In this document: positions 1 to 8,252 of the stretch, one piece after another | Layout of the letters: each line of letters opens with the position of its first letter | Numbering within the stretch: position 1 is the stretch's first letter | The notes under the pieces: generated by a model | Told to the model about the DNA's origin: nothing | What the model saw: the letters and a program-made list of their open reading frames with translations, nothing else | Database searches by the model: none | Made by a program: the position numbers and the translations under genes | NCBI RefSeq assembly: GCF_003143955.1 | Contig: NZ_QFVS01000001.1 | Location: 140,292 to 204,291, forward strand | DNA length: 64,000 nt | Direction: 5' to 3' | Origin: Kurthia zopfii | GTDB lineage: Bacteria > Bacillota > Bacilli > Bacillales_A > Planococcaceae

Positions 1-1
1 A

Positions 2-271
2 AAACAGACAAAATTTGATTTCTGTGGTATGGTTCTTGATTATAATGAAGAATCAAAAATGGTTACATTACAACAACGTAACTATTTTAAACCAGGGGAC
101 GAACTAGAATTCTTTGGTCCGAATATAGAGAATTTCACAACAGTAATCGAAGAAATTTTAGATGAAAAAGGTGAATCATTGGATGCTGCTAGACATCCAC
201 TTCAAATCGTTCGCTTCAAATGTGAGCAAAAAGTAAATCCGCATGATATGATGCGTAAGGAGATGCGTTAA
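2..271 (+). CDS. yrrO: Peptidase U32 family protein (YrrO/TrhP type), C-terminal end
   Basis: The reading frame is open from the window's left edge, so the gene is truncated 5' by the window and only about 89 codons remain. The residues match the C-terminal beta-barrel end of U32 'peptidases', with the [13 protein letters not shown] segment and a final basic MMRKEMR tail. In Bacillus this protein (YrrO), with YrrN and the methyltransferase YrrM, takes part in 5-hydroxyuridine formation at tRNA wobble position 34. Two bases separate its stop from udk, the same arrangement as yrrO-udk-greA in B. subtilis. The assignment rests on the short C-terminus plus synteny. Confidence 0.85.
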   Translation, partial: KQTKFDFCGMVLDYNEESKMVTLQQRNYFKPGDELEFFGPNIENFTTVIEEILDEKGESLDAARHPLQIVRFKCEQKVNPHDMMRKEMR

Positions 272-273
272 TT

Positions 274-912
274 ATGGGGAATAATAGACCAGTAGTAATC
301 GGTATTGCAGGTGGATCAGGTTCAGGTAAGACGAGTGTAACTCATGCCATCCACGACGTATTTAAAGATCACAATTTAGTAGTAATCGAACAAGATTACT
401 ATTACAAAGATCAAAGTCATTTAGAGTTCGAACAACGTTTAGAAACGAACTATGACCATCCTGATGCATTCGATACAGATTTATTAATCGAAGATATCGA
501 AAAATTATTAAATCGTCAACCAATTGAAAAGCCGATTTATGATTATGCATTGCATACGCGTTCGAAAGAGTCTGAGCATATTGAACCGCAAGATGTTATT
601 ATTCTTGAAGGGATTTTAGTATTAGCAGATGAAAAATTACGTGATTTAATGGATATTAAATTATTCGTTGATACGGATTCAGATTTACGTATTATTCGCC
701 GTATTTTACGTGATATAAATGAGAGAGGTCGTTCGATTGATTCGGTGGTAGAACAGTATTTATCAGTAGTACGTCCGATGCATAATCAATTCATTGAGCC
801 AACGAAGAGATACGCCGATATTATCATCCCTGAAGGTGGTCAAAATGAGGTAGCAATCGACCTTATGGTAACAAAAATTAAAACAATTGTTGAATCTGAC
901 AACATTGTGTAA
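274..912 (+). CDS. udk: Uridine kinase
   Basis: This 212-residue protein phosphorylates uridine and cytidine to UMP/CMP in the pyrimidine salvage pathway, in the cytoplasm. A Walker A loop lies at residues 10-20 ([11 protein letters not shown]), followed by the EQDYYYKD segment typical of uridine kinases near residues 39-46, the YDHPDAFD substrate region near 60-67, and an arginine-rich lid ([16 protein letters not shown]). The length fits the family. Translation is probably coupled to the upstream U32 gene, since only two bases separate them. The order yrrO-udk-greA is the Bacillus order. Confidence 0.97.
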   Translation: MGNNRPVVIGIAGGSGSGKTSVTHAIHDVFKDHNLVVIEQDYYYKDQSHLEFEQRLETNYDHPDAFDTDLLIEDIEKLLNRQPIEKPIYDYALHTRSKESEHIEPQDVIILEGILVLADEKLRDLMDIKLFVDTDSDLRIIRRILRDINERGRSIDSVVEQYLSVVRPMHNQFIEPTKRYADIIIPEGGQNEVAIDLMVTKIKTIVESDNIV

Positions 913-948
913 TATCATGGTAATGATTAACATTAATTAATGAATCAG

Positions 949-990
949 CTATGTCGCATCCTAACATGGATCGTGACATAGTATTTTTAT
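949..990 (+). terminator. Hairpin between udk and greA
   Basis: The arms CTATGTCGCATCC and GGATCGTGACATAG pair with one or two mismatches and are followed by TATTTTTAT. It lies 15 bases before the greA ribosome site and could be a partial terminator that lowers read-through from the udk operon into greA. No separate greA promoter is obvious after it. Confidence 0.55.
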
Positions 991-1014
991 ATCTCACTTA
1001 AGGAGTGAATTGAA

Positions 1015-1491
1015 TTGTCAACAGAAAAACAATACCCAATGACAGCTGCAGGTAAGCTAAAATTGGAAGAAGAATTAGAATACCTAATCACAACAAAACG
1101 TAAAGAAGTAGTTGAACGTATTAAAATCGCACGTGGCTTTGGAGATCTTTCTGAGAACTCTGAGTACGATGCAGCTAAAGATGAACAAGGATTCGTTGAA
1201 GGTCGTATTTCTTTATTACAAAATATGATTCGTAACGCTATGATCATCGAAGAAGGTGCTGATGCTCGTGATACAGTCGGAATCGGTTGTACAGTAGCGT
1301 TTAAAGAGTTACCGGACGAAGATGAGGAAGAATACACAATCGTTGGTTCAGCGGAAGCAGACCCATTAGAAGGCCGTATTTCGAATGATTCTCCAATTGC
1401 GAAAGCATTACTTGGTCGCAAAGTGGATGATATCGTTAAAATCATGACTCCTGGTGGAGATATGGATGTTAAAATCATCTCAATCAAATAA
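1015..1491 (+). CDS. greA: Transcription elongation factor GreA
   Basis: GreA enters the secondary channel of RNA polymerase and stimulates transcript cleavage to rescue backtracked complexes. The 158-residue length is standard. The N-terminal half is a coiled coil with the signature D44-L45-S46-E47-N48 and acidic tip residues; the C-terminal half is the FKBP-like domain. The start is a TTG at 1015, preceded by AAGGAGTG seven bases upstream. No ATG with a ribosome site is available, and the second residue onward (STEKQYPMT) is typical of GreA. A strong terminator follows. Confidence 0.97.
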   Translation: MSTEKQYPMTAAGKLKLEEELEYLITTKRKEVVERIKIARGFGDLSENSEYDAAKDEQGFVEGRISLLQNMIRNAMIIEEGADARDTVGIGCTVAFKELPDEDEEEYTIVGSAEADPLEGRISNDSPIAKALLGRKVDDIVKIMTPGGDMDVKIISIK

Positions 1492-1508
1492 TAATATTTG
1501 ATGAAAAT

Positions 1509-1556
1509 CTGTACTAATTTTACTCTTTAAATGAGTAAGGTTAGTGCAGTTTTTTT
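1509..1556 (+). terminator. Rho-independent terminator after greA
   Basis: A 17-bp stem with several G-U pairs (CTGTACTAATTTTACTC against GAGTAAGGTTAGTGCAG), loop of 7, then seven T residues. It closes the yrrO-udk-greA unit. Confidence 0.85.
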
Positions 1557-1647
1557 ATGATCATTATGACATTTTCCTTACAGCTTTGTTTAAGGTCGAA
1601 AGAATATGAAGAAATATGCTATTATGACGACAAGAGGTGGAATAACT

Positions 1648-2313
1648 ATGACAGAAGAAAATAGAAGATATCGCTCGGATAAAAAGCCATCAAATAAGGC
1701 GAAGAGTGACCGAATTTTAAATTATTTAATCGGCATTGTTGTCGTTTTAATCGTTGTAGTCGCAGCTTTCATTTTTACAGGTAGTTCAAATCCAAAAAAG
1801 GTTGCGAATGAAGCGCCGAAAGAGACCGTAAAAGAGCAAGTGAATGATTCAAAAACGAAAGATGAAGAAAAGAAAACAGAAGATGCGAAAGAAGATAAAG
1901 TGGATCTAGAAAAACCATTAGAAATTACTTCAATTGATTCTTTAAAAGAAAGTAAGACTGTAGAAATCACAAAAGGTACGGAACAAATAGTGGATGAAGT
2001 TCTTACGGATCCGAATTGGCAAGCTTTCCCTACGAAACAACAAGACGATGGCACAGGACATACTTCAAGTTATGATGAGAAATCAGCAGATTGGAAAGAG
2101 AAATTGTCAGCTATGGCACAAATAACTGCATTAGATGACAATGATCTGATTATTTGGTTCATTAAAAACAATGGTGGTCCGGATACAGCGATTGGAACGA
2201 TCTCATCGAAAGATAAAACGAAGAAATATCGCGTTTCTTTAAAATGGGAAAATAAAAAAGGTTGGAAGCCAGTAAAAGTAGAAGTATTAAATCAAATTAA
2301 CGGCGCGTATTAG
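1648..2313 (+). CDS. yrrS: YrrS family membrane protein (DUF1510)
   Basis: A 221-residue protein with a short basic N-terminus, one transmembrane segment at about residues 24-44, a long Lys/Glu-rich extracytoplasmic linker and a C-terminal domain (about 120-221) resembling DUF1510, the YrrS family. In B. subtilis yrrS follows pbpI (yrrR) and is co-transcribed with it, suggesting a cell-envelope role. Here pbpI is missing and yrrS stands directly between greA and mtnN. I chose ATG 1648 because AGAGGTGG lies 7 bases before it; the in-frame ATG at 1606 has no ribosome site. The biochemical function is unknown. Confidence 0.8.
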   Translation: MTEENRRYRSDKKPSNKAKSDRILNYLIGIVVVLIVVVAAFIFTGSSNPKKVANEAPKETVKEQVNDSKTKDEEKKTEDAKEDKVDLEKPLEITSIDSLKESKTVEITKGTEQIVDEVLTDPNWQAFPTKQQDDGTGHTSSYDEKSADWKEKLSAMAQITALDDNDLIIWFIKNNGGPDTAIGTISSKDKTKKYRVSLKWENKKGWKPVKVEVLNQINGAY

Positions 2314-2319
2314 TCAGTA

Positions 2320-2348
2320 TTGACGAAGGCGCAATAAATGTATACTGT
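2320..2348 (+). promoter_or_regulatory. SigA-type promoter of mtnN
   Basis: TTGACG at 2320-2325, a 17-base spacer, and TACTGT at 2343-2348. It begins just after the yrrS stop and lies 37 bases ahead of the mtnN start. Confidence 0.55.
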
Positions 2349-2384
2349 AATATAGTACATTTAAAATGGAAGGCGGAATAATGA

Positions 2385-3077
2385 ATGAAAATCGCAGTAA
2401 TCGGTGCAATGGAAGAGGAAGTAGAACTTCTAAGAGCAGCAATCTCAAACCCAAAAACAACAGTCATTGCAAACTCAGAATATACAGAAGGTACATATGA
2501 AGGAAAAGAAGTTGTCCTTCTGAAAAGTGGAATCGGTAAAGTAAACGCCGGTATGTCTACTACAATCCTTTTACACGAGTTTAAACCAGATGTAGTCATC
2601 AATACGGGTTCAGCAGGCGGCTATGATGAAAATCTTGAAGTAGGAGCAATCGTCATCTCTGAGGAAGTACGTCACCATGATGTAGATGCGACAATTTTCG
2701 GTTATGAAATTGGTCAAGTACCACAAATGCCAGCTGCGTTTAAATCAGACGTAAAATTAATGGCTGCTGCAGAAGCTGCCGTTAATAAAATTGGCGAACA
2801 TCAAGCAGCTACAGGATTAATTACTACGGGTGATTCTTTCATGAATGATCCAGTAAGGGTTGAGAAAGTACGTCAACAATTCCCGACAATGAAAGCAGTT
2901 GAGATGGAAGCGGCAGCAGTTGCACAAGTATGTCACCAATTCAAAACACCATTTGTAGTTATTCGTGCATTATCTGATATTGCAGGTAAACAATCAGATG
3001 TTAGTTTTGAGGAATTCTTACCAGTTGCAGCTAAACACTCTACACAAATTGTTTTAGAAACAGTTAAGTCACTTTAG
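2385..3077 (+). CDS. mtnN: 5'-methylthioadenosine/S-adenosylhomocysteine nucleosidase
   Basis: This 230-residue enzyme cleaves the N-glycosidic bond of methylthioadenosine and S-adenosylhomocysteine, releasing adenine in the methionine salvage and activated-methyl cycle. The family residues are present: E12 in the N-terminal GAMEEE, a glutamate of the MEMEAAA segment near 173-175, and the catalytic aspartate of ALSDIAG near 198. The start ATG 2385 is preceded by GGAGG in GGAAGGCGGAATA. In B. subtilis the gene sits just after yrrT, ahead of mccAB; those neighbours are absent here and the next genes are for phospholipid synthesis. Confidence 0.96.
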   Translation: MKIAVIGAMEEEVELLRAAISNPKTTVIANSEYTEGTYEGKEVVLLKSGIGKVNAGMSTTILLHEFKPDVVINTGSAGGYDENLEVGAIVISEEVRHHDVDATIFGYEIGQVPQMPAAFKSDVKLMAAAEAAVNKIGEHQAATGLITTGDSFMNDPVRVEKVRQQFPTMKAVEMEAAAVAQVCHQFKTPFVVIRALSDIAGKQSDVSFEEFLPVAAKHSTQIVLETVKSL

Positions 3078-3197
3078 TTCAATAGTTGTTCACGAATTCA
3101 AATAAAAACTGTTAATTTTCTCACAGTTGGTCTTGGTTCTGTATGTTAGGGTATGAATAGAATACAAGAAACAATGACGATCAATGGAGGGATTTAC

Positions 3198-3278
3198 ATG
3201 CTTTTTCTTATGGCCACATCTGTTGTAATTACAGCAGTAATCGCATTAATTATTAGCGCTGAAACATCAGAATCATAA
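3198..3278 (+). CDS. Small single-span membrane peptide, 26 residues
   Basis: A short reading frame of 26 codons: MLFLMATSVVITAVIALII then SAETSES. It has a good ribosome site (ATGGAGGGA ending about 6 bases before ATG 3198), is almost wholly hydrophobic except for the tail, and is followed after about 70 bases by a clear terminator (3350-3381), so it looks like an independent transcription unit. I do not recognise the family. Single-span peptides of this size are common in Bacillales and often associate with larger membrane proteins, but nothing in the sequence shows a partner. Confidence 0.5.
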   Translation: MLFLMATSVVITAVIALIISAETSES

Positions 3279-3349
3279 AGTTTTTCTCAAATAATGAAAC
3301 TGAATTGCGCTTTCAATCGTCAAATAAGTAGATGAATTCAATGGAAAAT

Positions 3350-3381
3350 GGACTGCAAGAGTTAGATGCAGTCCATTTTTT
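3350..3381 (+). terminator. Terminator after the 26-residue peptide
   Basis: Arms GGACTGCA and TGCAGTCC, loop of 9, then ATTTTTTATATA. Confidence 0.8.
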
Positions 3382-3418
3382 ATATAAAAAATAACACTCC
3401 AAAAATCGAAGTGTTATT
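3377..3418 (-). terminator. Terminator of pssA (minus strand)
   Basis: On the minus strand the arms AATAACACT and AGTGTTATT flank an A/T-rich loop and are followed by TTTTTTA. It begins 12 bases after the pssA stop and converges with the plus-strand terminator. Confidence 0.7.
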
Positions 3419-3429
3419 GAAAAATTCAT

Positions 3430-3960
3430 TTATACTTTTTTAAGTGTGAAATTACTAACCATTAATATTGCTAGAACTGGGAACAATATTAAGAAAAATG
3501 TTGGTGATAACCAACCGCTGAAGAAATAGGATACAGTTAAAATTGCACCCGCAGCTGTGATCGGTAATCCTGTGAAATAGCCATCTGATTCAGTAACATT
3601 GAATCGAGCAAGTCTAAACGCACCACATGCGATATAAAATACTGCGACAATCATACCTAAGCTACCAAAGTCAGTTAATGTAACTTCATACATTAATATT
3701 GCTGGTGCGACACCAAATGATATAATATCACTCATAGAATCTAATTGTTTTCCTAGTTCAGATTCAAGGTTATATTTTCGAGCTACTTTACCATCATAAC
3801 GATCGAGTAGAGCAGCGATTAAAATAAATAGTACCGCGTTGCTATAGGATTCATTGATTGTAGCCATTACCGCCGCACCACCAAAGGAAATGTTCCCTAG
3901 TGTGATGAGATTCGCTAAATTTGCTTTCATCTTTTTTACTGTGACATCCACCATATTCAA
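3430..3960 (-). CDS. pssA: CDP-diacylglycerol-serine O-phosphatidyltransferase
   Basis: A 176-residue multi-span membrane enzyme that joins CDP-diacylglycerol and serine to give phosphatidylserine, precursor of phosphatidylethanolamine. The CDP-alcohol phosphotransferase signature D-x2-D-G-x2-A-R-x8-G-x3-D-x3-D is complete from D53 to D78, and several hydrophobic spans follow. The start is a TTG at 3960 with AAGGAGTG about 8 bases upstream on the minus strand; ATG 3954 is a less well placed alternative. It is divergent from psd, which carries out the next step. In B. subtilis pssA and psd lie together elsewhere (pssA-ybfM-psd). Confidence 0.93.
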   Translation of the reverse strand: MNMVDVTVKKMKANLANLITLGNISFGGAAVMATINESYSNAVLFILIAALLDRYDGKVARKYNLESELGKQLDSMSDIISFGVAPAILMYEVTLTDFGSLGMIVAVFYIACGAFRLARFNVTESDGYFTGLPITAAGAILTVSYFFSGWLSPTFFLILFPVLAILMVSNFTLKKV

Positions 3961-4052
3961 TGGACAACACTCCTTTTATTTTATTCATTATTAGACTATT
4001 ATAAGTCTTTAGGATAGAAACTGTAAATCATTAAAAAAACGGAGGAACGACA

Positions 4053-4838
4053 ATGTTCAAAAAAAAGCTTTACCAGACTGCAATTGAGCTGACAAATAAA
4101 AAGTGGTCTTCGCAATTGTTAAAATCAGTTGTGCATTCCAAAATTAGTAAACAATTTATTAGTTCTTATATAAATATATACGAAATAGACACAAAAGAAG
4201 TTTCAAAAAATATTACTTCATTTCCAAGTTTAGAGCAATTTTTTACGCGCGAACTTAAAAATGACGCAAGACCGATTGATGGAAGACTAGATGTAATGAC
4301 TAGTCCAGCAGATTCTAAAATCGAATCATTCGGTGCAATTTCACAGGATACAGTAATTTCAGTAAAAGGGCAAGAGTATAAACTTCAAGATTTATTAGGG
4401 AAAGATGATCATGCGAAGAAATATCAGAACGGCAAATACATTGTATTTTATTTGAGTCCAGCTGATTACCATCGTGTACATAGCCCTGTAGACGCGCAAA
4501 TTGGACGACAATATATTCTAGGAAATAATAGTTATCCGGTAAACCAAATGGGGTTAAAATACGGGAAAAAGCCGATTTCAGGAAATTATCGTATGATTTC
4601 TGAATTACAGCTTTCTAATGGCGATCAAGCGGCATTTATTAAAGTGGGTGCTATGTTCGTTAATACAATTCAATTAACAAATACTTCGAATGAATGGTCA
4701 AAAGGCGAAGATATCGGTCATTTTTCTTTCGGTTCGACGGTTGTCATGCTTTTTGAAGAACATTCAATCGAATTTTTACAAAATGTTCAACAAGGATACC
4801 ATATACAGGTGGGAGAAGCGTTCTGCAATATGTTATAA
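4053..4838 (+). CDS. psd: Phosphatidylserine decarboxylase proenzyme
   Basis: A 261-residue pyruvoyl enzyme that decarboxylates phosphatidylserine to phosphatidylethanolamine at the membrane. The self-cleavage motif appears as F-G-S-T with cleavage expected between G227 and S228, giving a long beta chain and a short pyruvoyl alpha chain. The conserved YHRVHSP segment lies near residues 140-147 and the N-terminal FPSLEQFFTRELK segment is typical. Start ATG 4053 follows ACGGAGGA. With the divergent pssA it makes a complete PS-to-PE module; yqeG follows about 47 bases downstream. Confidence 0.95.
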   Translation: MFKKKLYQTAIELTNKKWSSQLLKSVVHSKISKQFISSYINIYEIDTKEVSKNITSFPSLEQFFTRELKNDARPIDGRLDVMTSPADSKIESFGAISQDTVISVKGQEYKLQDLLGKDDHAKKYQNGKYIVFYLSPADYHRVHSPVDAQIGRQYILGNNSYPVNQMGLKYGKKPISGNYRMISELQLSNGDQAAFIKVGAMFVNTIQLTNTSNEWSKGEDIGHFSFGSTVVMLFEEHSIEFLQNVQQGYHIQVGEAFCNML

Positions 4839-4885
4839 TTGTCTGAGGTAAAAGTGAAATCAATCGTAAATGGAGAGAATATCAT

Positions 4886-5404
4886 TTGTATAAATTAATT
4901 ATGCCAAAGGAATTCGTCCGATCTGTACTCGATTTAACTCCTGAAAAGTTACATGATTTAGGAATCAAAGGAATCATTACAGACTTAGACAATACTTTAG
5001 TAGAGTGGGATCGAGCGAATGCCACAGCAGAGCTTGAGCAATGGTTAGCTTCGATGAAAGCTGCAGGGATTAATGTCATAATCGCTTCGAACAACAATGA
5101 AGAGCGTGTAAAGAAATTTGCAGAACCAATTAATCTACCGTACTTATTTAGAGCGAAAAAACCATTGCTTGGTGCATTCAAAAGTGCTTTACAGCAATTA
5201 GACTTGAAACCACAAGAAGTTATGATGCTTGGTGATCAAATGCTTACGGATATGATGGGTGCAAATCGTATGAAGATGCACACGATTTTAGTGAAGCCTG
5301 TCGCAAACTCAGATGGCATGGTGACGAAATTCAACCGTGCAATCGAACGCAGAGTATATAAATACTTAGCGAAAAAAGGAATACCAACTTGGGAGGAACA
5401 ATAA
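4886..5404 (+). CDS. yqeG: YqeG family HAD-superfamily phosphatase
   Basis: A 172-residue HAD phosphatase of class IIIA. Motif I is D33-L34-D35-N36-T37, the later motifs are in I-I-A-S-N-N (motif II) and GDQMLTDMMGAN (motif IV). The family is related to Gep4, the mitochondrial phosphatidylglycerophosphate phosphatase, which fits the neighbouring phospholipid genes here, but its bacterial substrate is not shown by sequence. The start is a TTG at 4886 with TGGAGAG 8 bases upstream. It opens the yqeG-yqeH-aroE-yqeI-nadD-yqeK-rsfS-yqeM block. Confidence 0.93.
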   Translation: MYKLIMPKEFVRSVLDLTPEKLHDLGIKGIITDLDNTLVEWDRANATAELEQWLASMKAAGINVIIASNNNEERVKKFAEPINLPYLFRAKKPLLGAFKSALQQLDLKPQEVMMLGDQMLTDMMGANRMKMHTILVKPVANSDGMVTKFNRAIERRVYKYLAKKGIPTWEEQ

Positions 5405-5406
5405 TT

Positions 5407-6510
5407 ATGAATGAAAAGTTACACTGCATCGGCTGTGGTACAGTAATCCAAACAGAAGACCCGAAAGAACCCGGCTATGCTCCAGCATCTTCGCTTGAGA
5501 AAGAGGATGTAATTTGTAAACGTTGCTTCCGTTTAAAAAATTATAATGAAATTCAACCAGTATCTTTAACTGATGATGATTTCCTACGCATCTTAAATGG
5601 TTTAGGAACTCAAAAAGGTCTGATTGTTAAAATCGTAGATATTTTTGACTTTAACGGTAGCTGGTTACCAGGATTACACCGTTTTGTCGGTTCAAATCCA
5701 GTATTATTAATCGCAAACAAAGTAGATTTATTACCTAAATCAGTAAACAAGAAAAAAGTAATCAACTGGATGAAGCAAGAAGCGAAGAAATTAGGCTTAA
5801 AACCAATCGATGTGTTACTTGTAAGTGCGCATAAAGGTGCTGGTATGGCTGAAGCGATGGAAGCTATTGAGCATTACCGTCGTGGAGAAGATGTCTATGT
5901 TGTTGGTTGTACAAATGTAGGTAAATCAACATTTATTAACCGCATTATTAAAACAGCAACTGGACAAGGGGATATCATTACGACATCTCACTTCCCAGGT
6001 ACTACGCTTGATATGATTGAAATTCCATTAGATGACGAAAAAGGAATCTATGACACACCTGGGATCATCAATCATCACCAAATGGCACATTATATTGATT
6101 CATCAGAATTCAAATACATTATGCCTAAAAAAGAAATCAAACCTGCTACATTCCAATTGAATGAGGCTCAAACATTATTCGTAGGTGCTTTAGCTCGTTT
6201 TGATTTCATCAAAGGTAAACGCTCTGCATTCACATTGCATATTTCAAACGAATTGAAAATTCATCGCACAAAACTCGAAAATGCGGATGAACTTTATGCA
6301 AATCATCGTGGCGAATTATTAGCTCCGCCTTCAGCAGAATTCATTGATCAGTTACCAAGATTAGTGCGTCATGAGTTTTCAATTAAAGAAGGAAAAACAG
6401 ATATCGTATTTTCTGGACTTGGTTGGATTACAGTGCAAGATGCTAATGTTGTTATCGCTGCTTACGCTCCAGAAGGTGTAGAAGTAACCGTTCGCCCGTC
6501 ATTAATTTAG
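5407..6510 (+). CDS. yqeH: Circularly permuted ribosome-biogenesis GTPase YqeH
   Basis: YqeH is needed for 30S subunit assembly. The GTPase motifs run in permuted order: G4 NKVD at 104-107, G5 SAHKG at 140-144, G1 GCTNVGKST at 167-175, G3 DTPG at 216-219. An N-terminal zinc site is formed by C7, C10, C37 and C40, and the C-terminal half is the RNA-binding region. I chose ATG 5407, since GGGAGG at 5391-5396 lies 10 bases upstream; the ribosome site is inside the end of yqeG. The predicted length of 367 residues is normal. Confidence 0.96.
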   Translation: MNEKLHCIGCGTVIQTEDPKEPGYAPASSLEKEDVICKRCFRLKNYNEIQPVSLTDDDFLRILNGLGTQKGLIVKIVDIFDFNGSWLPGLHRFVGSNPVLLIANKVDLLPKSVNKKKVINWMKQEAKKLGLKPIDVLLVSAHKGAGMAEAMEAIEHYRRGEDVYVVGCTNVGKSTFINRIIKTATGQGDIITTSHFPGTTLDMIEIPLDDEKGIYDTPGIINHHQMAHYIDSSEFKYIMPKKEIKPATFQLNEAQTLFVGALARFDFIKGKRSAFTLHISNELKIHRTKLENADELYANHRGELLAPPSAEFIDQLPRLVRHEFSIKEGKTDIVFSGLGWITVQDANVVIAAYAPEGVEVTVRPSLI

Positions 6511-6521
6511 GGGGAAGTTAT

Positions 6522-7355
6522 ATGAAAAAATGGTACGCTGTCATCGGTAACCCTATCGGCCATTCGATGTCACCATTTATGCATAATAGTTGGTTTTCTC
6601 AAATGGAAATCGATGCGACTTATATTCCAATTCAAGTGATTGAAGAAGATTTGGATCGTGCAGTTAGCAGTATGAATTTATTAGGGATTAGTGGTTTCAA
6701 CGTCACAATCCCTCATAAAGAAAAAATCATTCCATTATTAGATATTCTGGATCCGATGGCTGAAAAAATGGGCGCGGTGAATACAGTCGTTCGTTTAGAG
6801 GACGGTCGATTGAAAGGCTTCAATACGGATGGACTCGGTTTCGTACGCTCTTTAGAAGAAGTCGTGGGAGATCAACTGAAATCCGAAGAAGTGCTAATAA
6901 TTGGAGCTGGTGGTGCGGCGAGAGGTATTGCATTTGCATTAGAAACTCTTGGCTATAGCCATCTAACGATTTGTAATCGCACAGTTGAGAAGGCGGGGGC
7001 GATTTGCTCTGAACTTGAGCAAAAAGCTGCAGCTATTTCATTACAACAAGCGAGTGAACAATTAAATCAATTTAAAATAATCATTCAAACTACACCAGCT
7101 GGCTTAAAGAATGGTGATTTCTCACTTCCTTTTTCAATAGAAAAGTTAAATTCAACTGCTATTGTTGCGGATATTGTGTATAATCCATTAATGACGCCAT
7201 TTTTAGAGGCGGCATCTCAAAAAGGTGCCACGACCGTTTCAGGTTTAGGAATGTTTGTTCATCAGGGGGCTCTTGCGTTCAATTATTGGACGGGGCAATC
7301 ACCTGATCTATTAGCTGTAAAAAAACAGCTAATCGAAAATTTAGGAGGAAATTAA
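6522..7355 (+). CDS. aroE: Shikimate dehydrogenase (NADP+)
   Basis: This 277-residue enzyme reduces 3-dehydroshikimate to shikimate in aromatic amino-acid synthesis. The N-terminal substrate domain has NPIGHSMSP (residues 10-18) and the catalytic lysine in NVTIPHKE; the active-site aspartate is in FNTDGLGF near residue 107; the nucleotide site is GAGGAARG. The start ATG follows GGGGAAG, 11 bases after yqeH, and only four bases separate its stop from yqeI. Its place among ribosome-assembly genes is conserved in Bacillales. Confidence 0.97.
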   Translation: MKKWYAVIGNPIGHSMSPFMHNSWFSQMEIDATYIPIQVIEEDLDRAVSSMNLLGISGFNVTIPHKEKIIPLLDILDPMAEKMGAVNTVVRLEDGRLKGFNTDGLGFVRSLEEVVGDQLKSEEVLIIGAGGAARGIAFALETLGYSHLTICNRTVEKAGAICSELEQKAAAISLQQASEQLNQFKIIIQTTPAGLKNGDFSLPFSIEKLNSTAIVADIVYNPLMTPFLEAASQKGATTVSGLGMFVHQGALAFNYWTGQSPDLLAVKKQLIENLGGN

Positions 7356-7359
7356 TTTT

Positions 7360-7665
7360 ATGTTAACAGGTAAACAAAAAAGATTTTTACGTGCAGAAGC
7401 ACACCATTTAGATCCAATTTTCCAAGTTGGTAAAGGCGGAATTAGTGAAGCGATGCTAGTACAAATCAAACAAGCACTTAATGTACGTGAATTAATTAAA
7501 GTACGTATTTTAGATAACTGTGAATTTGACAAAAAAGAAGTAGCGGCAGATTTAGCGGAAGGTTCTTCAGCAGAATTAGTACAGTTAATCGGTTTAACTG
7601 TCGTTCTTTACAAAGAAGCAACTAAACGCGAATACCGTAAAATTGAATTACCAAGAGCAAAATAA
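7360..7665 (+). CDS. yqeI: Ribosome assembly RNA-binding protein YqeI (YhbY, CRM domain)
   Basis: A 101-residue single CRM-domain protein of the YhbY family that binds pre-50S particles. The start MLTGKQKRFLRAEAH and the GxxG-like loop in VGKGGISE are family marks, and the C-terminus ends in basic residues. The ribosome site GGAGG lies within the final codons of aroE, implying coupled translation. Confidence 0.95.
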   Translation: MLTGKQKRFLRAEAHHLDPIFQVGKGGISEAMLVQIKQALNVRELIKVRILDNCEFDKKEVAADLAEGSSAELVQLIGLTVVLYKEATKREYRKIELPRAK

Positions 7666-7679
7666 AGTAAGGTGATTTT

Positions 7680-8252
7680 ATGAAGAAAATCGGAATAATG
7701 GGTGGAACATTCAATCCACCTCATATTGGCCATCTCATAATGGCAAATGAAGTTTTTCATACGTTAGAATTAGATGAAATAAGGTTTATGCCGAATGCCA
7801 TCCCACCTCATAAAGAGCATTCAATCACGGCAACTTCTACTCAAAGATTAAAAATGACTGAATTTGCGATCAAGCAAAATGAACATTTTAAAATTGAGCC
7901 GATCGAAATTAATGAAGGAGGCGTGTCATATAGTTTTGACACGATTTCCAAATTAGTTGAAAGTGAGCCTGATGTGCAGTTTTACTTTATTATCGGTGGT
8001 GACATGATTGATTCGCTGCATACTTGGTACCGCATTGAAGAACTGGTGAAAATCGTTCAATTTGTTGGTGTCGGCCGCCCTGGTACATTGGGCAAAACGA
8101 CATTGCCAATGATGTATGTGGATGCTCCATTAATCGATTTATCTTCCACCTTTTTAAGAAACCGTTTGTCAAATGGGCAAACGGTCACTTATTTATTGCC
8201 TGAATCAGTGGAAACCTATATACGAAAGGAAGGTTTATATGGAACGAAGTGA
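7680..8252 (+). CDS. nadD: Nicotinate-nucleotide adenylyltransferase
   Basis: A 190-residue enzyme that makes deamido-NAD from nicotinate mononucleotide and ATP. The nucleotidyltransferase signature GGTFNPPHIGH is at residues 8-18 and the C-terminal SSTFLR motif (ISSTxxR in the family) near residue 157. Start ATG 7680 follows AAGGTGAT. Its last 14 bases overlap the start of yqeK, so the two are probably translated in a coupled way. Confidence 0.97.
   Translation: MKKIGIMGGTFNPPHIGHLIMANEVFHTLELDEIRFMPNAIPPHKEHSITATSTQRLKMTEFAIKQNEHFKIEPIEINEGGVSYSFDTISKLVESEPDVQFYFIIGGDMIDSLHTWYRIEELVKIVQFVGVGRPGTLGKTTLPMMYVDAPLIDLSSTFLRNRLSNGQTVTYLLPESVETYIRKEGLYGTK

Noticed and set aside
987..1487. 166-codon reading frame antisense to greA
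   Set aside because: It is a shadow of the greA frame: serine/isoleucine-rich, no ribosome site, no family resemblance.
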